Shown here piece by piece: positions 34,250-45,098 of a stretch of 64,000 nucleotides of DNA. The DNA is from Segatella baroniae B14 (GTDB lineage: Bacteria > Bacteroidota > Bacteroidia > Bacteroidales > Bacteroidaceae). How positions within the stretch are numbered: the first letter of the stretch is position 1; each line of letters starts with the position of its first letter. The stretch spans positions 154,501 through 218,500 of the forward strand of contig NZ_CP091800.1 of NCBI RefSeq assembly GCF_022024235.1, in the 5' to 3' direction. The notes under the pieces are model-generated. The model did no database searches and was not told where the DNA came from. It saw only the letters and a list, made by a program, of their open reading frames with translations. A program made the translations under genes and the position numbers.

Positions 34250-37200
34250 TTATTTAATCGTTACTTTTTTACCATGATGAATATATACTCCTGGCTGAAT
34301 TGGCTTGTGACCTATCTTGAAGCCTTGTACTGACCACCAGTCTTCATCGTCATCTTCTTCATTGCTACTAATCTCGGTAATGCCCGTCAGCACTTCGCTT
34401 AGATCGATAACATATGGTGACCACGGTGTACCGATGTTCTGGTCGGTAGTAAAGGTCAACTTACGGTCTATCGTTACCGTCTTGCCATTGATGCAGGTGT
34501 GTAGCTCTAATGGCTGTCCACTTCCTTCGCCGGCAATGATAAGATAGTAAAGTCCGTTGTTGGCACGTGTCGTACCACGGCACTCTCCGTCGATGAAGGC
34601 GGCTACTTCACAGGTATCGATGACGGTTTCGTCTGTTCCAAGCAGACGGATAACCATCGACATATTATCTGGATAGGTTCCCGCGCCGATAGGCGTGAAG
34701 ATATGTGGCTCTTCTGGAGCACGCTTCATGGTAACTGCACGACTCATAGCCGATACTGTCGGATAGATAAACGATTTCTCGGTGTTTGCAGTGCTGTTAT
34801 ACATATAAGCATGTCCGCTCTCCAAGGCCTTCAGACTACCTTCCCAACCGTTTACGCTGTAGAAGGCAATAGCATGCTGTGACTTCACATAGTCGCCCAC
34901 CTCCGGTTGGGCTGCAGCTAGCGCCTGACCTATGGTCATTGTTGATAACGGTGTGTAAGCTATCCAGTTCCATCCAGGTGTCAGCGTCACAGGTGTCTTT
35001 GATAAGTCTAACTGTGCACCGCTTATCGACAGTTGTTCTGGCAGCTGCTGGTCTTCTGTAGCTGGGGTAATGCGTATCTTGTATGCAGTGCCCGACTGTA
35101 TCTGAGCTCCGCTTGGAGCCCACTCCGTTCCGTTGCTGTATACCAGTTCTATACTCTTACCCTTGATAATGGTATTCCATTTGGTCAGTTCTGGGAATAC
35201 GGCGTTAGGTCGCTTGTCAGCAGGGTCTACACCGAGTGATACCCAGTTCCAGTTCAGGTTCAGCTTCATCACCTGTTCTACATCTGTACCTTTCGCCCAA
35301 ATAACAGGTTGATCGAACGAACCCACAATATCATTGACCGCAAAGGTTGTCTTAGCAGCCGAACCATCATAGGCATTGATGTTTACATCCGTATAAGCGA
35401 TACCAGCCGATGCATTCCAAATGCGGAAAGTAATCGGTTTACCCACATCATTAGTTCCCTGAGAGTCACTGTTGCCATAAACATTCATCGTAACATAAGC
35501 TGCGCCACGTACCTGTTCTGGTGATGCTACACCACGACACTCTCCGTCGATGAAGGCAGCCACCATGCTTTCAGCGTTCTCCATCAAGATACCATTGATA
35601 TATACCTGTCCGATGTAATTCATCTGGTGCTCATACTTGGTCGGGTCGACAGTCCACTGCGGTTTCTCCCCGCGTACCTTCATCACGATACGTAAAGGTT
35701 CCAGTATCTCCAAGTTACCTTGTAATCCTATCGTTACATCGTAATTGCCCACAGCCACCTGTGGGTTTACCTCGAAGCGAAGCGTCTTCGTTTTGATAGG
35801 TGCCAGTTCGTCTTGCGTGTTACTGTCCACCAATGTGAGCCACTCAGGCATATTATATAAGGTGTAATACTCGGTATTGCCGCTCCAGTTTTCGATATTG
35901 ACATCAAAGGTATAGCCTTTGCCATACTGCTTGATAATATTCACTGAGTCACGACTCCACTTCAGCGTGTTCTGTTGAACGTAAGCCGACCAGCGAATAG
36001 GCAGCGACGTGTTGCCGTGTAAATCGCGTATCTGGTCTACGGTAACGTTAAGTGTGGTACCCTCGATATCTCGCGGACTAATACCGGCTCCGGTGAGGTT
36101 GACTACCACCTTGCGTTCTGATGCAACAGGTGAAGCGATGAGGCGAACCTCCTCAGGAGCATTCTTAATAGGTGGTGCATTTTGAATCACAGTGTACTGT
36201 GCAACTTGCAGCTCGTCGTCGCCCATCATATTCTTAAGCGTAGGAACCTTCGTCGTGACACCATTTACTATGCCAGTCTGTTCGAAAGGATAGTAAGCCA
36301 CGAGACCACGTGAATAGACTTCAGAAGTGTCGATGGTGTTGTAGATGTTTTGTAGCAAGCGCTGTTCGCTGAGCGAAGCATGCCAGATGCGCAGTTCGTC
36401 GACGTATTGCATATTAGTACCTTTACCCACCAAGAGGCGTGAACCGGTAAGAGGTGGAATATCAGCTTCGGCAATAACAGCTGTGCGTTGACCATTCAGA
36501 TAGAAGCTAGCCGCCTGACCACGCACGACGTTGAAGATAAGATGATTCCATACTTCATTATTAGCAGCATTGGCGAGGTTAACTAACACCTGCGATTTCG
36601 TACCATAGTCGAGGATGAGGTTGTCTTGCCCGTCTCGACGTAGACGCAGTTTGTCACTCTGCTTCTGCAAATCTTGCTCAGCCCCAGGAGTAGCGGTCTC
36701 GAAAATCACTTGTCCATCAGGCGTAGGAATAGAACAGTCAAACCAGAGTTCGACAGCGTAACTGTCGCCTGGTCGGGTGTTGATGCGTGAAATATCAGCA
36801 GCGACACCATCAGTGTTGTCGATACGCAAGGCATAGTTTACGTTCTCTAAGGTCCATGACTGCGGTACGATGAAATCGTGTGTACGGCGAGAGTCAGCAG
36901 CAGTTCTGCCGTGTCCCTCATCCATAGGCCAGTAATTAGCCAGTCCATAGACATAGTTGTCCTTGCTCTGATTCTTGGTAGCTCCAGCATCGTGGACGTC
37001 TCGATAAATATCGTAGAGGCTGAGAGCATGGATATCAGCGTTGAGACCTCCGAGGTAGAGATAATTATCGTTAGTATAGCCGACAGCTTGCACCGCCTGT
37101 TGTGCTACAGGTTTGTTTTGGAAAAGGTTGATGCTTTTGTCCTCAGAGAGAGCAAGCATATCGAAGGTCATACTACTAGCCTTGTAGGCGAGCGCCACAA

Positions 37201-40200
37201 AGGTCCAGTTGTCCTTAGGCATAGGCTGGCTACTAACAAATTCATTGCCAGCGATTTTAGCGACAACGTAACCGTCCTCGCGTATGTTCAGTGCGAAATT
37301 ACTAGTATTAGCGCCCAAGTGCATGAGCGTTCCTGCATCGTGCCAGTTCAACCAGAAGTCGAAAGAGAAGTCACCTTTGAGGAACACAGGGTTCTGAGTT
37401 CGAGGCTGTTCACCGAACGGATTCAGATGCAATGCCACCTCGTGGTTCACCTGCTGACTGTTGAGTTTGGCGGTAACAATAACATTCTTGTCGCCAACGT
37501 AGCCAGGCACGATATCCTCGTTAAACTCGATAGCAAGTTGGTCACCGTAACCCAGGATACCGTGGGCTGGCGATGGGGTATAGAGGTTACGAGGACGAGT
37601 CAGATCTTTGATTACAGTAACGATGTCGCTGTATACGCGGATGAACTCGTTATCGTATGGGGTAGTGGTAAAAGCCCGGAATTCATAGTTACCCTCAGGA
37701 TAGCTCAGGTTGCTCGACATATCCTCAGCCCAGCGCAAGTCGCCCTCTGAAGGCAATGTGCTGAAACTGGTCGAGGTAGAGTCTGCTTGGTCAGTTACCC
37801 ATGTGTGCAAGTCGATCCACTCCGTATTGCCGGCAAAACGATATTGCACACCGATATTCTTCAGTTTTTTGAACTGTCGGTTGAACCCAGTGAGACGCAT
37901 CTGTAGCTTAGCGTCCTTAGTTACAGTATTGAGTATCGGCTCTTGGATAACCAGATTGACAGGTGATGACGAAGGCTTAAAGTGAGCGTTGATCGTTACC
38001 ACGTCAGCAATTTTGGCAGGCTGATATTGAGAGCAGAAACGCAGTTGGATACCCTCGTAGTCGAGTATACCTTGATCAGTTTGGCGTATGGTAAGCACTT
38101 TTGTCGTCGTTTCGCCTTGATCGAGGAAAACAGAACGTCCGTTCACAGGCACACCATCCATGAGTATCTCCAGCCCCTTGTCATTAGTACGCTCCGTGAT
38201 GAACAAATTATAGCTAAAGTTTGTACCCTGATGCGTGTTAGACATGTTGGTGCAGTAGATGGTAAGATTAGCCTCGCTGCCAGCCGGAATATCAGTGATG
38301 GTGACACTCTTAGCAGGCGGTTCGTTACCGATGCCAATCATGAGGTTAGGTTGTTCCATCTGTACCGTACCATTGCCCAGCGGTGTGCCCGGTTCATAGT
38401 ACTTTGTAAATTCCTGTGGCTCATAAGGATTGTACGTCTGTCCACCGAATACCGAGAAGATTTTACTATTCTTCTTGTTGTCACTATTATACTGATTGAT
38501 GGAAATATCAGTATCACGATTGCCATCAGCGAAGGTATATTCCCACTCTGTGTAGTCCTGCGTTTTCGTGCCGTCTCCACTCGTGTTACCGTTTCCCTCG
38601 TTAGACTGTACTTTTGTAATGATACCCCATGAAACAATATTTTTTAAGTGGAATCCGAACTGATTGCCGAGGACAGCCCCCATTCGCCAAGTAGTTTTCT
38701 TTTCGTTCCATCTTACAATCTCGCTGCGTTCACTGAAGGTACGAGTGCTACCTCCATCGATAGAGAAGTTGGTAGCCGTCTGATTGCGCATAGCCATCAC
38801 TTTCTCTTTCTCATTATCGTATAGCACAGACACCCAGTTATCAATCTGGTTATTGCACCATTGCACACTGTCTATTCTAGGCGTGTCATTGTCTGATGGT
38901 AAATAGCGATAAGTCTTCTTGGTCTCAGTATTGACACCAAAGTCCGGGTCATCTTCGCCCACCCAACTTAAATAGAGGTCTTTAGAGCCCGTGTTAACGT
39001 AAGCTTCCGCCTCGGCTTGTGAGGCTACGCGCGTGATAAATCGGGCACGCTGGTCCTTCCATTTTGGAATCATCACAGTCTCGAGCTCATAAGCCGAATA
39101 GTTGAAAGTGGTGGCGATCGAATCGCCCAATGCCAGAGCATCTTCCAGCGTGATGGCATATTCACCTGTATGGTCGTCCCGTTTCAAGTAAAGACGACGG
39201 CAAGAGCCGATAAGGAAGTTATATGAAGTACCGACAAAGACATCGCCGTTACTACCTACGTAAGGGTTTGATGTACCGGTAGAGACAGAAGTAATGGTAG
39301 TTGTTACCACAGCTGTATCTCCCACATTATTGTACTGCCAGTGGGCTTCGGTGCCGACATCGAGCTGGTCCTTGACCTTATGGCTTGAAAGCTGTATGAA
39401 TCCAAGTCCTTGTCCAGTAGTAATTACAGATCCAAAGATATTATTTGTCACCAGACTATGGTCACCATAGCTGGTATAGGTGTCATAGTGTGTCTTAGTA
39501 GTAATTTGGCCCACCTTTAGGGTAGTATTCGACTTGGCTCCCGGAGGATCGCGAAGCACGAACTGCACTTGGTCAGGACCTTTGGTAATGAAGTTATTGC
39601 CCGTGGTGATGTTGCCCAGCACGATAGCGTCAAGATTGCCCAGAATGTAGGTACGTCCCTTGCGCTCCATAGTGACACTGAAGTTGCGCGTGTAAGGACT
39701 TACGATGTTAGGCAATCCGACCTTCCACTGCAATTCGCCTCGCCCATCATCGTCTAGCGTGAGCTCATTGTTTTTCAACTCATAAATGTCACCCGGTTGG
39801 TATCCCGTATTTGGGTTCTCTACGGTAGCGACAACAGATTGCTCAGAACTCATCTCGTTGCTGATAGTAAGCGACATGTTGTTCATTGGTATGATGTCAC
39901 TTACAGGTTTGGCGCCGTCGCGATTAATATATTCCTCAAAGACGTGGAGCATGAAGTGCTGGCTCAACCCCATCTCATAGATCGGATACCCGAAACGGTA
40001 GCTTACGTTGCCTTTTTCATCTACGGAGTAGAGGTTGTCAACAGAAACAGTAGTACCCTCTTCATCGGTAGTATACTTTACCGATCTTTGTCCGAAGGCT
40101 CCTTGTGGATTGTCTTTCTGTCGCAAATCGAGTTGAGGAGGAGCAAAGTAAGTGAAAACCCTTTTTACATTATAGTTGTATCCCAACTTATTGGTAATTC

Positions 40201-43200
40201 CGCCTTCACTTTCCACGGTAATGGTGTCGGCAAGCTGGGCACGTGCATTAGATAAATCTACTTCTTGCCCCACAGAGAACTCTATATCTTGGTTGCTATC
40301 GATACTGACACTCTTGACGATGTACTTCAGTGGTGGCAGTAAGGCAGAGAACTCGCCGGTGAGAGAGTCTGTACGAATGTTGATGCTGCGCGAGTTATCG
40401 CCCGTACCAGTCCAGGCCTTACTTTGTATAGCCGTGGTGTCGCTCTCCCAACTGCGTTCAGTTGCGGCCGCAGAGATATGATCGTTGGCACAGTTGAACG
40501 AGTAAGAATCATTATTCAGGCGAAGCACAACGGTAGCCATACCGATATTATTCTTAGAAGCTCCGAACCCCACAGCCAAAGTATCGTTGCGCTCACCGCC
40601 GCCCACACGACCCACGAAGTTGACAAGCGTAGAGTCGGTGAAGTCGTAAGTAACAGAGCGGTCAAAGTTGAAGGTTCCCTCGGTAGGGAAGCGTCCGCCA
40701 TCAACCAGCGTGTGACCATCGAGGCGAGCCTCTACATAGTGGTTGCCGATAGGCACACTAATCAGGTAGTGACCATTATCATCGGTCTGCTTCACCTCAC
40801 CATTAGCGGTAACGAGCTCATTGTCGATGTATAACTGAATACCCTTGGCAGGCACGTTAGTACCAGCGTAGTAGATGTAACCCTCCATAGGGAAGGAACT
40901 GACATCCTGGAAATCGACGTTATTCGCCGTGATGCTGCTAGGCGAAATAAACATCGAGCGTGAGGAAGGCGAGAAATCATGGATACCCAACTCTGGTACC
41001 ACACGATAGCTGGTACCACTACCAGAGAATGGTATGCCACGAATAATGTATTCACCTTTATCATTAGTCACGCCATAGCGTGAAAGCTGATTCTTCGTAG
41101 GCAACAACGCTGACGTGCTGATATTGGTTCCCAGGGTAGCATGGCGGCTGTTAGGCACGTCGTTAGCATAAGAAGCATCGAAGACGTAACGGTCTAGCCC
41201 CTCGTCCATCGGCCAGTAGAGGCAAAGTCCATTCTCACGACCGTTAAGTGTGCGGTCGAAGTAGCTGGTTCGCTCACTTTCGCTGAGTGCATGGTCGAAA
41301 ACACGAACCTCGGTTATGTACCCCCGGAAAGCCTTTTCTTCGGTTATGCCCTCGGCACCACCGATAGAGAACAGCGCTGTAGCAGAAGCCTTATCGGTAG
41401 CGAACGTCTTCGTTTCGTCCTGGTTTACCTGTACGCTTAACTGATCACCGCAACGGCTAAGCGTCAGTAGAGAGAAGCTATTGACAGGCAACGTACAGTC
41501 CGTTTTTACGTTGCCCTTGAGCGTCGATACCGACAGATTATAGCCACCATTGCTCATACCGTCGATATACATATTTCCAACGCCAGGAATCTGTGCAACA
41601 ACGGCACCATTGGTTAGCCCTTCGTCTGGTCGTACGAACATCTGTACAGTGAAATCGTGTTCAGGGCCAAACAGACGGTTCAAGGCCTCGGCACCAGCAT
41701 CCCATGTTAAACCAGTCGATGCTCCTTCGATGCGCTTGGAATAGCCATGTATAGCCTCGTCGTCGCCAGAAGTCGTGAGATTCATGCGCACATTTTTCAC
41801 GGCCACCCCCGTGCCGAAGTTTACGAGACCCGAAATGACACCACGAGCCTGACAGAAGCCCACATCGGTGAGTACGTTTTGCAGAGTGCCTTCGTCGCCA
41901 CCATAGACGTCTACCTTATATTCATAATAGTAACCCGGCATAACCGTATTGTCCTCATAGACATACTGTTCGGCAGTGCCATGCGCTGTATAAATCTGCA
42001 TAAATGCACCTGTGCTGCCCGCGTAGCGACGCGAGAGGACATAAGTACTATTAGCTGTACCAATCTGCTTAGCATTCCATGTTACACGGACGACCGCATC
42101 ATGTGTACCCTTAGTAGCCTGCAGATTTTTAACCATCGTGCCGCCGAGTAAACCTGCCGTTACGGGATCGCTCTCAAATCGGTAAGCCCCATTGTTCATT
42201 TCCAGCACAATCTTATAGTCGTAACGCGTCTTGTTGTCAGGCAGATTCTTATCTTCGAAAGATACCATGGCACCAGCAGCAGGTTTGCTATTGGCCGTGA
42301 CGGTGCCGTAAGGAGTCCATTCTCCATCAGCCGACGTGCGGCGCAACACCTGGAAGTTTACCGTCTGAGTATTCACAGGAATACGAGAGTATTGCCACTT
42401 CAGTCGCACCTGGTCTTCTACCTCAGTATCCTGGTGCAGTCCGAAGATGGTAACGCTGGGAGCAGTGCTGACAACAGCACTCTGGGTATAAGGTAGACGC
42501 TCCAAAACTTGCTCATTAGGACTATTGAGGTCGCTAGTACTTATACCTTTGTTGATCCAGTCTTGCGGAACATTGAGCACCATATAGCGATAATATTTAC
42601 CCGAGCTAACATTCTGGTCAGTATAGCTCTGTGTCTGCTGAGTGCCAATCGGTTTCAATACGTCACGTTTCAGCCACGACTGTCCAGAGAGAGGCGTACC
42701 GCTGGCATTCGTCTCTATACGATATACATAAGGCACACTCTTCTCGATATACCTATCGCCGATAGAGAAAGCCTCCCAGGCCAATACGGTCTCATTGTCG
42801 TACTGGCGATACTCAGTCACAAGGTTTTTAGGGACAGGAGTACTTGTGAGAGCGTCAGCATAGGTACAATCGTAAGTACTGGTCCAAAAATAGTTACCTT
42901 TAATACTTTTAATCCTACTTGTGGATTTTACCCTCAAGTCCATCTTCGTGAATTTCTGTACCGAGTTAGGAATATCCACTTCGAAAGTCTTCTTTTTACC
43001 CACTTCGCCATGTAAGATTTCGTTTTTTATCACCTGAGTTGTATGAGAAGGCATAGTATAAGTCATCGTAAGCTCATAGTCAGACTCAAACCAGCGGTTA
43101 GATGAGAGATACGAAGGAATATCATCGGGCAGTTCAGGTACGGTAAACTTTAATTTATCCATCCGTTCGCGAGTATAGGTATAGTCCTTAATGTTCGGAG

Positions 43201-43837
43201 TGGAATAGTTAAAGTTCACGGGAGAGTTACCTAGATAGACGGTACCCAAGTTCATCGTCTTCCAACCACCGTCAGTTCCATTATTACGTACATGATTGAA
43301 AGCATATACGAACGACCAGTTTTTCCCGCTCATCGAAGCAGGCCAGTAGAAGTCGATTTCCACTTTAGGGTAGAGATTATTCTTCATGATATCGATAGAA
43401 GGGGTATAGTCACCCGATTGGTATGCCACCTGCGTACGGTTACCATTAGGGTAAGTATTGGTGATAAACGAAATACCTCCCCATTTATCGCCGTTTCTGT
43501 CTTTAGCATGGATGGCCCATTTTGGCCCATCATCGTTATCGTCGCCAGAAAAGAGAATCATAACCTCTACCTCTTGACTGCCGCACGTAGCGATGATACC
43601 GCCCCAGTCGCAATAAGTATTATTGCCATAAGCATCGGCCATCTGCAAGCTAAAATGCAGATGATCATTCACTTTATTCATTGTAAAGTAGCTATTGTCG
43701 TTCATTCTATCAGCATAGGTTGCTATGGTCATTGTGAGCAAAACCATTACTGCTGCCAGTCTATTGATGAACAGCGCTTGCGGATAGAAAGTCTTTCGTA
43801 TCAGCCACCTAAAAAAATGTTTTTGGTTAGTTTTCAT
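34250..43837 (-). CDS. Giant secreted multidomain protein with LamG domains
   Basis: A protein of about 3195 residues starting MKTNQKHFFRWLIRKTFYPQ. A signal sequence with core AAVMVLLTMTIATYA lies near residues 26-40. LamG/jellyroll-like domains are seen near 725-860 (FTVQMFVRPDEGL, MYIDGMSNGGY), 2150-2260 (FSFDFWLNWHDAGTLMHLG) and 2355-2470 (YAVELWFDCS). Between them are Fn3-like and carboxypeptidase-regulatory-like beta modules. Near 2865 and 2957 are two WNW repeats (LNLNWNWVSLG, GWNWIAYTP). The C-terminus PGVYIHHGKKVTIK resembles the PGVYI-GKKVxxK end of Bacteroidota secreted proteins. Codons are clearly more G+C-rich than in the polysaccharide genes. No catalytic motif is seen; adhesion or a surface layer is likely. 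Confidence 0.85.
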   Translation of the reverse strand: MKTNQKHFFRWLIRKTFYPQALFINRLAAVMVLLTMTIATYADRMNDNSYFTMNKVNDHLHFSLQMADAYGNNTYCDWGGIIATCGSQEVEVMILFSGDDNDDGPKWAIHAKDRNGDKWGGISFITNTYPNGNRTQVAYQSGDYTPSIDIMKNNLYPKVEIDFYWPASMSGKNWSFVYAFNHVRNNGTDGGWKTMNLGTVYLGNSPVNFNYSTPNIKDYTYTRERMDKLKFTVPELPDDIPSYLSSNRWFESDYELTMTYTMPSHTTQVIKNEILHGEVGKKKTFEVDIPNSVQKFTKMDLRVKSTSRIKSIKGNYFWTSTYDCTYADALTSTPVPKNLVTEYRQYDNETVLAWEAFSIGDRYIEKSVPYVYRIETNASGTPLSGQSWLKRDVLKPIGTQQTQSYTDQNVSSGKYYRYMVLNVPQDWINKGISTSDLNSPNEQVLERLPYTQSAVVSTAPSVTIFGLHQDTEVEDQVRLKWQYSRIPVNTQTVNFQVLRRTSADGEWTPYGTVTANSKPAAGAMVSFEDKNLPDNKTRYDYKIVLEMNNGAYRFESDPVTAGLLGGTMVKNLQATKGTHDAVVRVTWNAKQIGTANSTYVLSRRYAGSTGAFMQIYTAHGTAEQYVYEDNTVMPGYYYEYKVDVYGGDEGTLQNVLTDVGFCQARGVISGLVNFGTGVAVKNVRMNLTTSGDDEAIHGYSKRIEGASTGLTWDAGAEALNRLFGPEHDFTVQMFVRPDEGLTNGAVVAQIPGVGNMYIDGMSNGGYNLSVSTLKGNVKTDCTLPVNSFSLLTLSRCGDQLSVQVNQDETKTFATDKASATALFSIGGAEGITEEKAFRGYITEVRVFDHALSESERTSYFDRTLNGRENGLCLYWPMDEGLDRYVFDASYANDVPNSRHATLGTNISTSALLPTKNQLSRYGVTNDKGEYIIRGIPFSGSGTSYRVVPELGIHDFSPSSRSMFISPSSITANNVDFQDVSSFPMEGYIYYAGTNVPAKGIQLYIDNELVTANGEVKQTDDNGHYLISVPIGNHYVEARLDGHTLVDGGRFPTEGTFNFDRSVTYDFTDSTLVNFVGRVGGGERNDTLAVGFGASKNNIGMATVVLRLNNDSYSFNCANDHISAAATERSWESDTTAIQSKAWTGTGDNSRSINIRTDSLTGEFSALLPPLKYIVKSVSIDSNQDIEFSVGQEVDLSNARAQLADTITVESEGGITNKLGYNYNVKRVFTYFAPPQLDLRQKDNPQGAFGQRSVKYTTDEEGTTVSVDNLYSVDEKGNVSYRFGYPIYEMGLSQHFMLHVFEEYINRDGAKPVSDIIPMNNMSLTISNEMSSEQSVVATVENPNTGYQPGDIYELKNNELTLDDDGRGELQWKVGLPNIVSPYTRNFSVTMERKGRTYILGNLDAIVLGNITTGNNFITKGPDQVQFVLRDPPGAKSNTTLKVGQITTKTHYDTYTSYGDHSLVTNNIFGSVITTGQGLGFIQLSSHKVKDQLDVGTEAHWQYNNVGDTAVVTTTITSVSTGTSNPYVGSNGDVFVGTSYNFLIGSCRRLYLKRDDHTGEYAITLEDALALGDSIATTFNYSAYELETVMIPKWKDQRARFITRVASQAEAEAYVNTGSKDLYLSWVGEDDPDFGVNTETKKTYRYLPSDNDTPRIDSVQWCNNQIDNWVSVLYDNEKEKVMAMRNQTATNFSIDGGSTRTFSERSEIVRWNEKKTTWRMGAVLGNQFGFHLKNIVSWGIITKVQSNEGNGNTSGDGTKTQDYTEWEYTFADGNRDTDISINQYNSDNKKNSKIFSVFGGQTYNPYEPQEFTKYYEPGTPLGNGTVQMEQPNLMIGIGNEPPAKSVTITDIPAGSEANLTIYCTNMSNTHQGTNFSYNLFITERTNDKGLEILMDGVPVNGRSVFLDQGETTTKVLTIRQTDQGILDYEGIQLRFCSQYQPAKIADVVTINAHFKPSSSPVNLVIQEPILNTVTKDAKLQMRLTGFNRQFKKLKNIGVQYRFAGNTEWIDLHTWVTDQADSTSTSFSTLPSEGDLRWAEDMSSNLSYPEGNYEFRAFTTTPYDNEFIRVYSDIVTVIKDLTRPRNLYTPSPAHGILGYGDQLAIEFNEDIVPGYVGDKNVIVTAKLNSQQVNHEVALHLNPFGEQPRTQNPVFLKGDFSFDFWLNWHDAGTLMHLGANTSNFALNIREDGYVVAKIAGNEFVSSQPMPKDNWTFVALAYKASSMTFDMLALSEDKSINLFQNKPVAQQAVQAVGYTNDNYLYLGGLNADIHALSLYDIYRDVHDAGATKNQSKDNYVYGLANYWPMDEGHGRTAADSRRTHDFIVPQSWTLENVNYALRIDNTDGVAADISRINTRPGDSYAVELWFDCSIPTPDGQVIFETATPGAEQDLQKQSDKLRLRRDGQDNLILDYGTKSQVLVNLANAANNEVWNHLIFNVVRGQAASFYLNGQRTAVIAEADIPPLTGSRLLVGKGTNMQYVDELRIWHASLSEQRLLQNIYNTIDTSEVYSRGLVAYYPFEQTGIVNGVTTKVPTLKNMMGDDELQVAQYTVIQNAPPIKNAPEEVRLIASPVASERKVVVNLTGAGISPRDIEGTTLNVTVDQIRDLHGNTSLPIRWSAYVQQNTLKWSRDSVNIIKQYGKGYTFDVNIENWSGNTEYYTLYNMPEWLTLVDSNTQDELAPIKTKTLRFEVNPQVAVGNYDVTIGLQGNLEILEPLRIVMKVRGEKPQWTVDPTKYEHQMNYIGQVYINGILMENAESMVAAFIDGECRGVASPEQVRGAAYVTMNVYGNSDSQGTNDVGKPITFRIWNASAGIAYTDVNINAYDGSAAKTTFAVNDIVGSFDQPVIWAKGTDVEQVMKLNLNWNWVSLGVDPADKRPNAVFPELTKWNTIIKGKSIELVYSNGTEWAPSGAQIQSGTAYKIRITPATEDQQLPEQLSISGAQLDLSKTPVTLTPGWNWIAYTPLSTMTIGQALAAAQPEVGDYVKSQHAIAFYSVNGWEGSLKALESGHAYMYNSTANTEKSFIYPTVSAMSRAVTMKRAPEEPHIFTPIGAGTYPDNMSMVIRLLGTDETVIDTCEVAAFIDGECRGTTRANNGLYYLIIAGEGSGQPLELHTCINGKTVTIDRKLTFTTDQNIGTPWSPYVIDLSEVLTGITEISSNEEDDDEDWWSVQGFKIGHKPIQPGVYIHHGKKVTIK

Positions 43838-43901
43838 ATTAATAATAGTTGTAAGGTGCGTTAACATTATCCAAATAGATATTAGAGTAAATTTCTCGGT
43901 T

Positions 43902-43909
43902 CAAAGATA
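43902..43909 (-). promoter_or_regulatory. -7 box for the giant LamG gene
   Basis: Minus-strand TATCTTTG fits TAnnTTTG, about 65 bp upstream of the start at 43837. Confidence 0.5.
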
Positions 43910-44632
43910 CGAAAAAAGAGTTAATAATGAGCTAATTTTATATATAAAGTCGCAATTAATTTTATCCTTTAAAGGTGAAGCCGTATGTTTTGTTGTATCT
44001 ATCAGTAACTATTAAACCTATTAAATTTATGTGGTAACGATTCCTAAAAACGGCTCTTTTCGTTAATGAAATATTGTAAATCTATTATAGAGTTAAAGTG
44101 TTATATATCAGTATAATAAGCATAAAAATAAGAAAAAGGTAATATTTTAAAGCTCAAAAAAGCGATAAAATGTTTTTTTATTAGCTATAAAAATAGTAAC
44201 TTTGCAAAAGTTTAAACCTAAAGTTTGAATAAATAAACATACAGAACCTACCACGAAAAACTTCAATCGTTTATCTCTGGCAGCTTTGCTGAGCATATAT
44301 TGAAAGCGTGGTAAGGCATCTGAAGAAGATATCCAGTAAGACTGCAGGCAAAGTATAAAAGAAAATTCGCCCCAAGGTGGTTATAACCGGTTTATCTATA
44401 ACTATATCCTTTCGAAGCCGAAAAAATAGAATAGGCTGCGAAAGAAGGATAGATATATCTAGGTTTACTGTATATCCCCAACAGTGGGAAAGTTATTATT
44501 AAATATACGAAGGAAATTTTACTGGGGTTGTACGTACTGGAAGAGTATAATGAAAATTTGTTGCCAGGCACAATCGGAATAAATGCTTGATTGGCCTAGT
44601 TAAAAATAAAAATCAAATATTAATTTTTTAGC

Positions 44633-44698
44633 AAAATATCCGTTATGCAGTGCAATCACTGCCTTTTGGGCATGAATGTATCTGGGCACGGATATTTT
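44633..44698 (+). terminator. Branched stem-loop, probable terminator
   Basis: AAAATATCCGT (44633-44643) pairs perfectly with ACGGATATTTT (44688-44698), and T residues follow. Within the loop GCAGTG (44647-44652) pairs with CACTGC (44657-44662). The outer stem plus T tail looks like an intrinsic terminator; the nested hairpin makes it more elaborate than usual. Confidence 0.65.
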
Positions 44699-44773
44699 TT
44701 GTTTCTTATAATTATACGAAAAACCTGTCAAATCCCGAAATACTCAGTTTTATAAAATTTTCGAATATGGATA

Positions 44774-45050
44774 ATGCCTCTTTTGGGATATGAAAAATGG
44801 GAAAATTTTGTTGTTGCTATAGGAAGTGCTATTGAATTTTGTAAATCTCAGAATATCAATGTAGATGATCATTTTCGTGAAGTCACGAAAATGATAAATA
44901 TAGCAAAAGGAGCAAAGAGGGAAGTAAAGGATTTTACGCTTACTTGATTTGTTAAGCAAAGGAGGGATTCAACCTAAAAAACTACCTCCAGTTGAAGATA
45001 TAAAAAAGGTAGAGCGAAGAGTCTCTAGCAATGAAAAGAAACTACAATAA
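44774..45050 (+). pseudogene. Broken dinD-like gene (BRO-N/damage-inducible protein D)
   Basis: Frame 1 (44774-44947) reads MPLLGYEKWENFVVAIGSAI and goes on with DDHFREVTKM and GAKREVKDFTLT, then TGA. This is the BRO-N core of DinD. Frame 2 (44949-45050) reads GGIQPKKLPPVEDIKKVERR and ends in TAA, which matches the DinD C-terminus. The N-terminal 20 or so residues and the middle (about 150 residues) are missing. Two fragments in the right order show one ancestral gene with a large internal deletion. Confidence 0.8.
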
Positions 45051-45098
45051 AGGCTCCGATATGGAAGTGGCAGAAAGAGAGAGAGGCCCTTATTCGGA

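Noticed and set aside
36878..37750. 290-codon frame on the + strand
   Set aside because: It lies antisense within the giant LamG gene, whose own frame is continuous and has recognisable domains. The antisense frame is a by-product of codon usage.
37982..43864. Several + strand frames of 60-220 codons
   Set aside because: All are antisense to the giant gene and show no domain or start signal.
44220..44630. Possible known structured RNA (RNase P, tmRNA or 6S RNA)
   Set aside because: I looked for the usual conserved cores of RNase P RNA and tmRNA and did not find them. The region stays unassigned.
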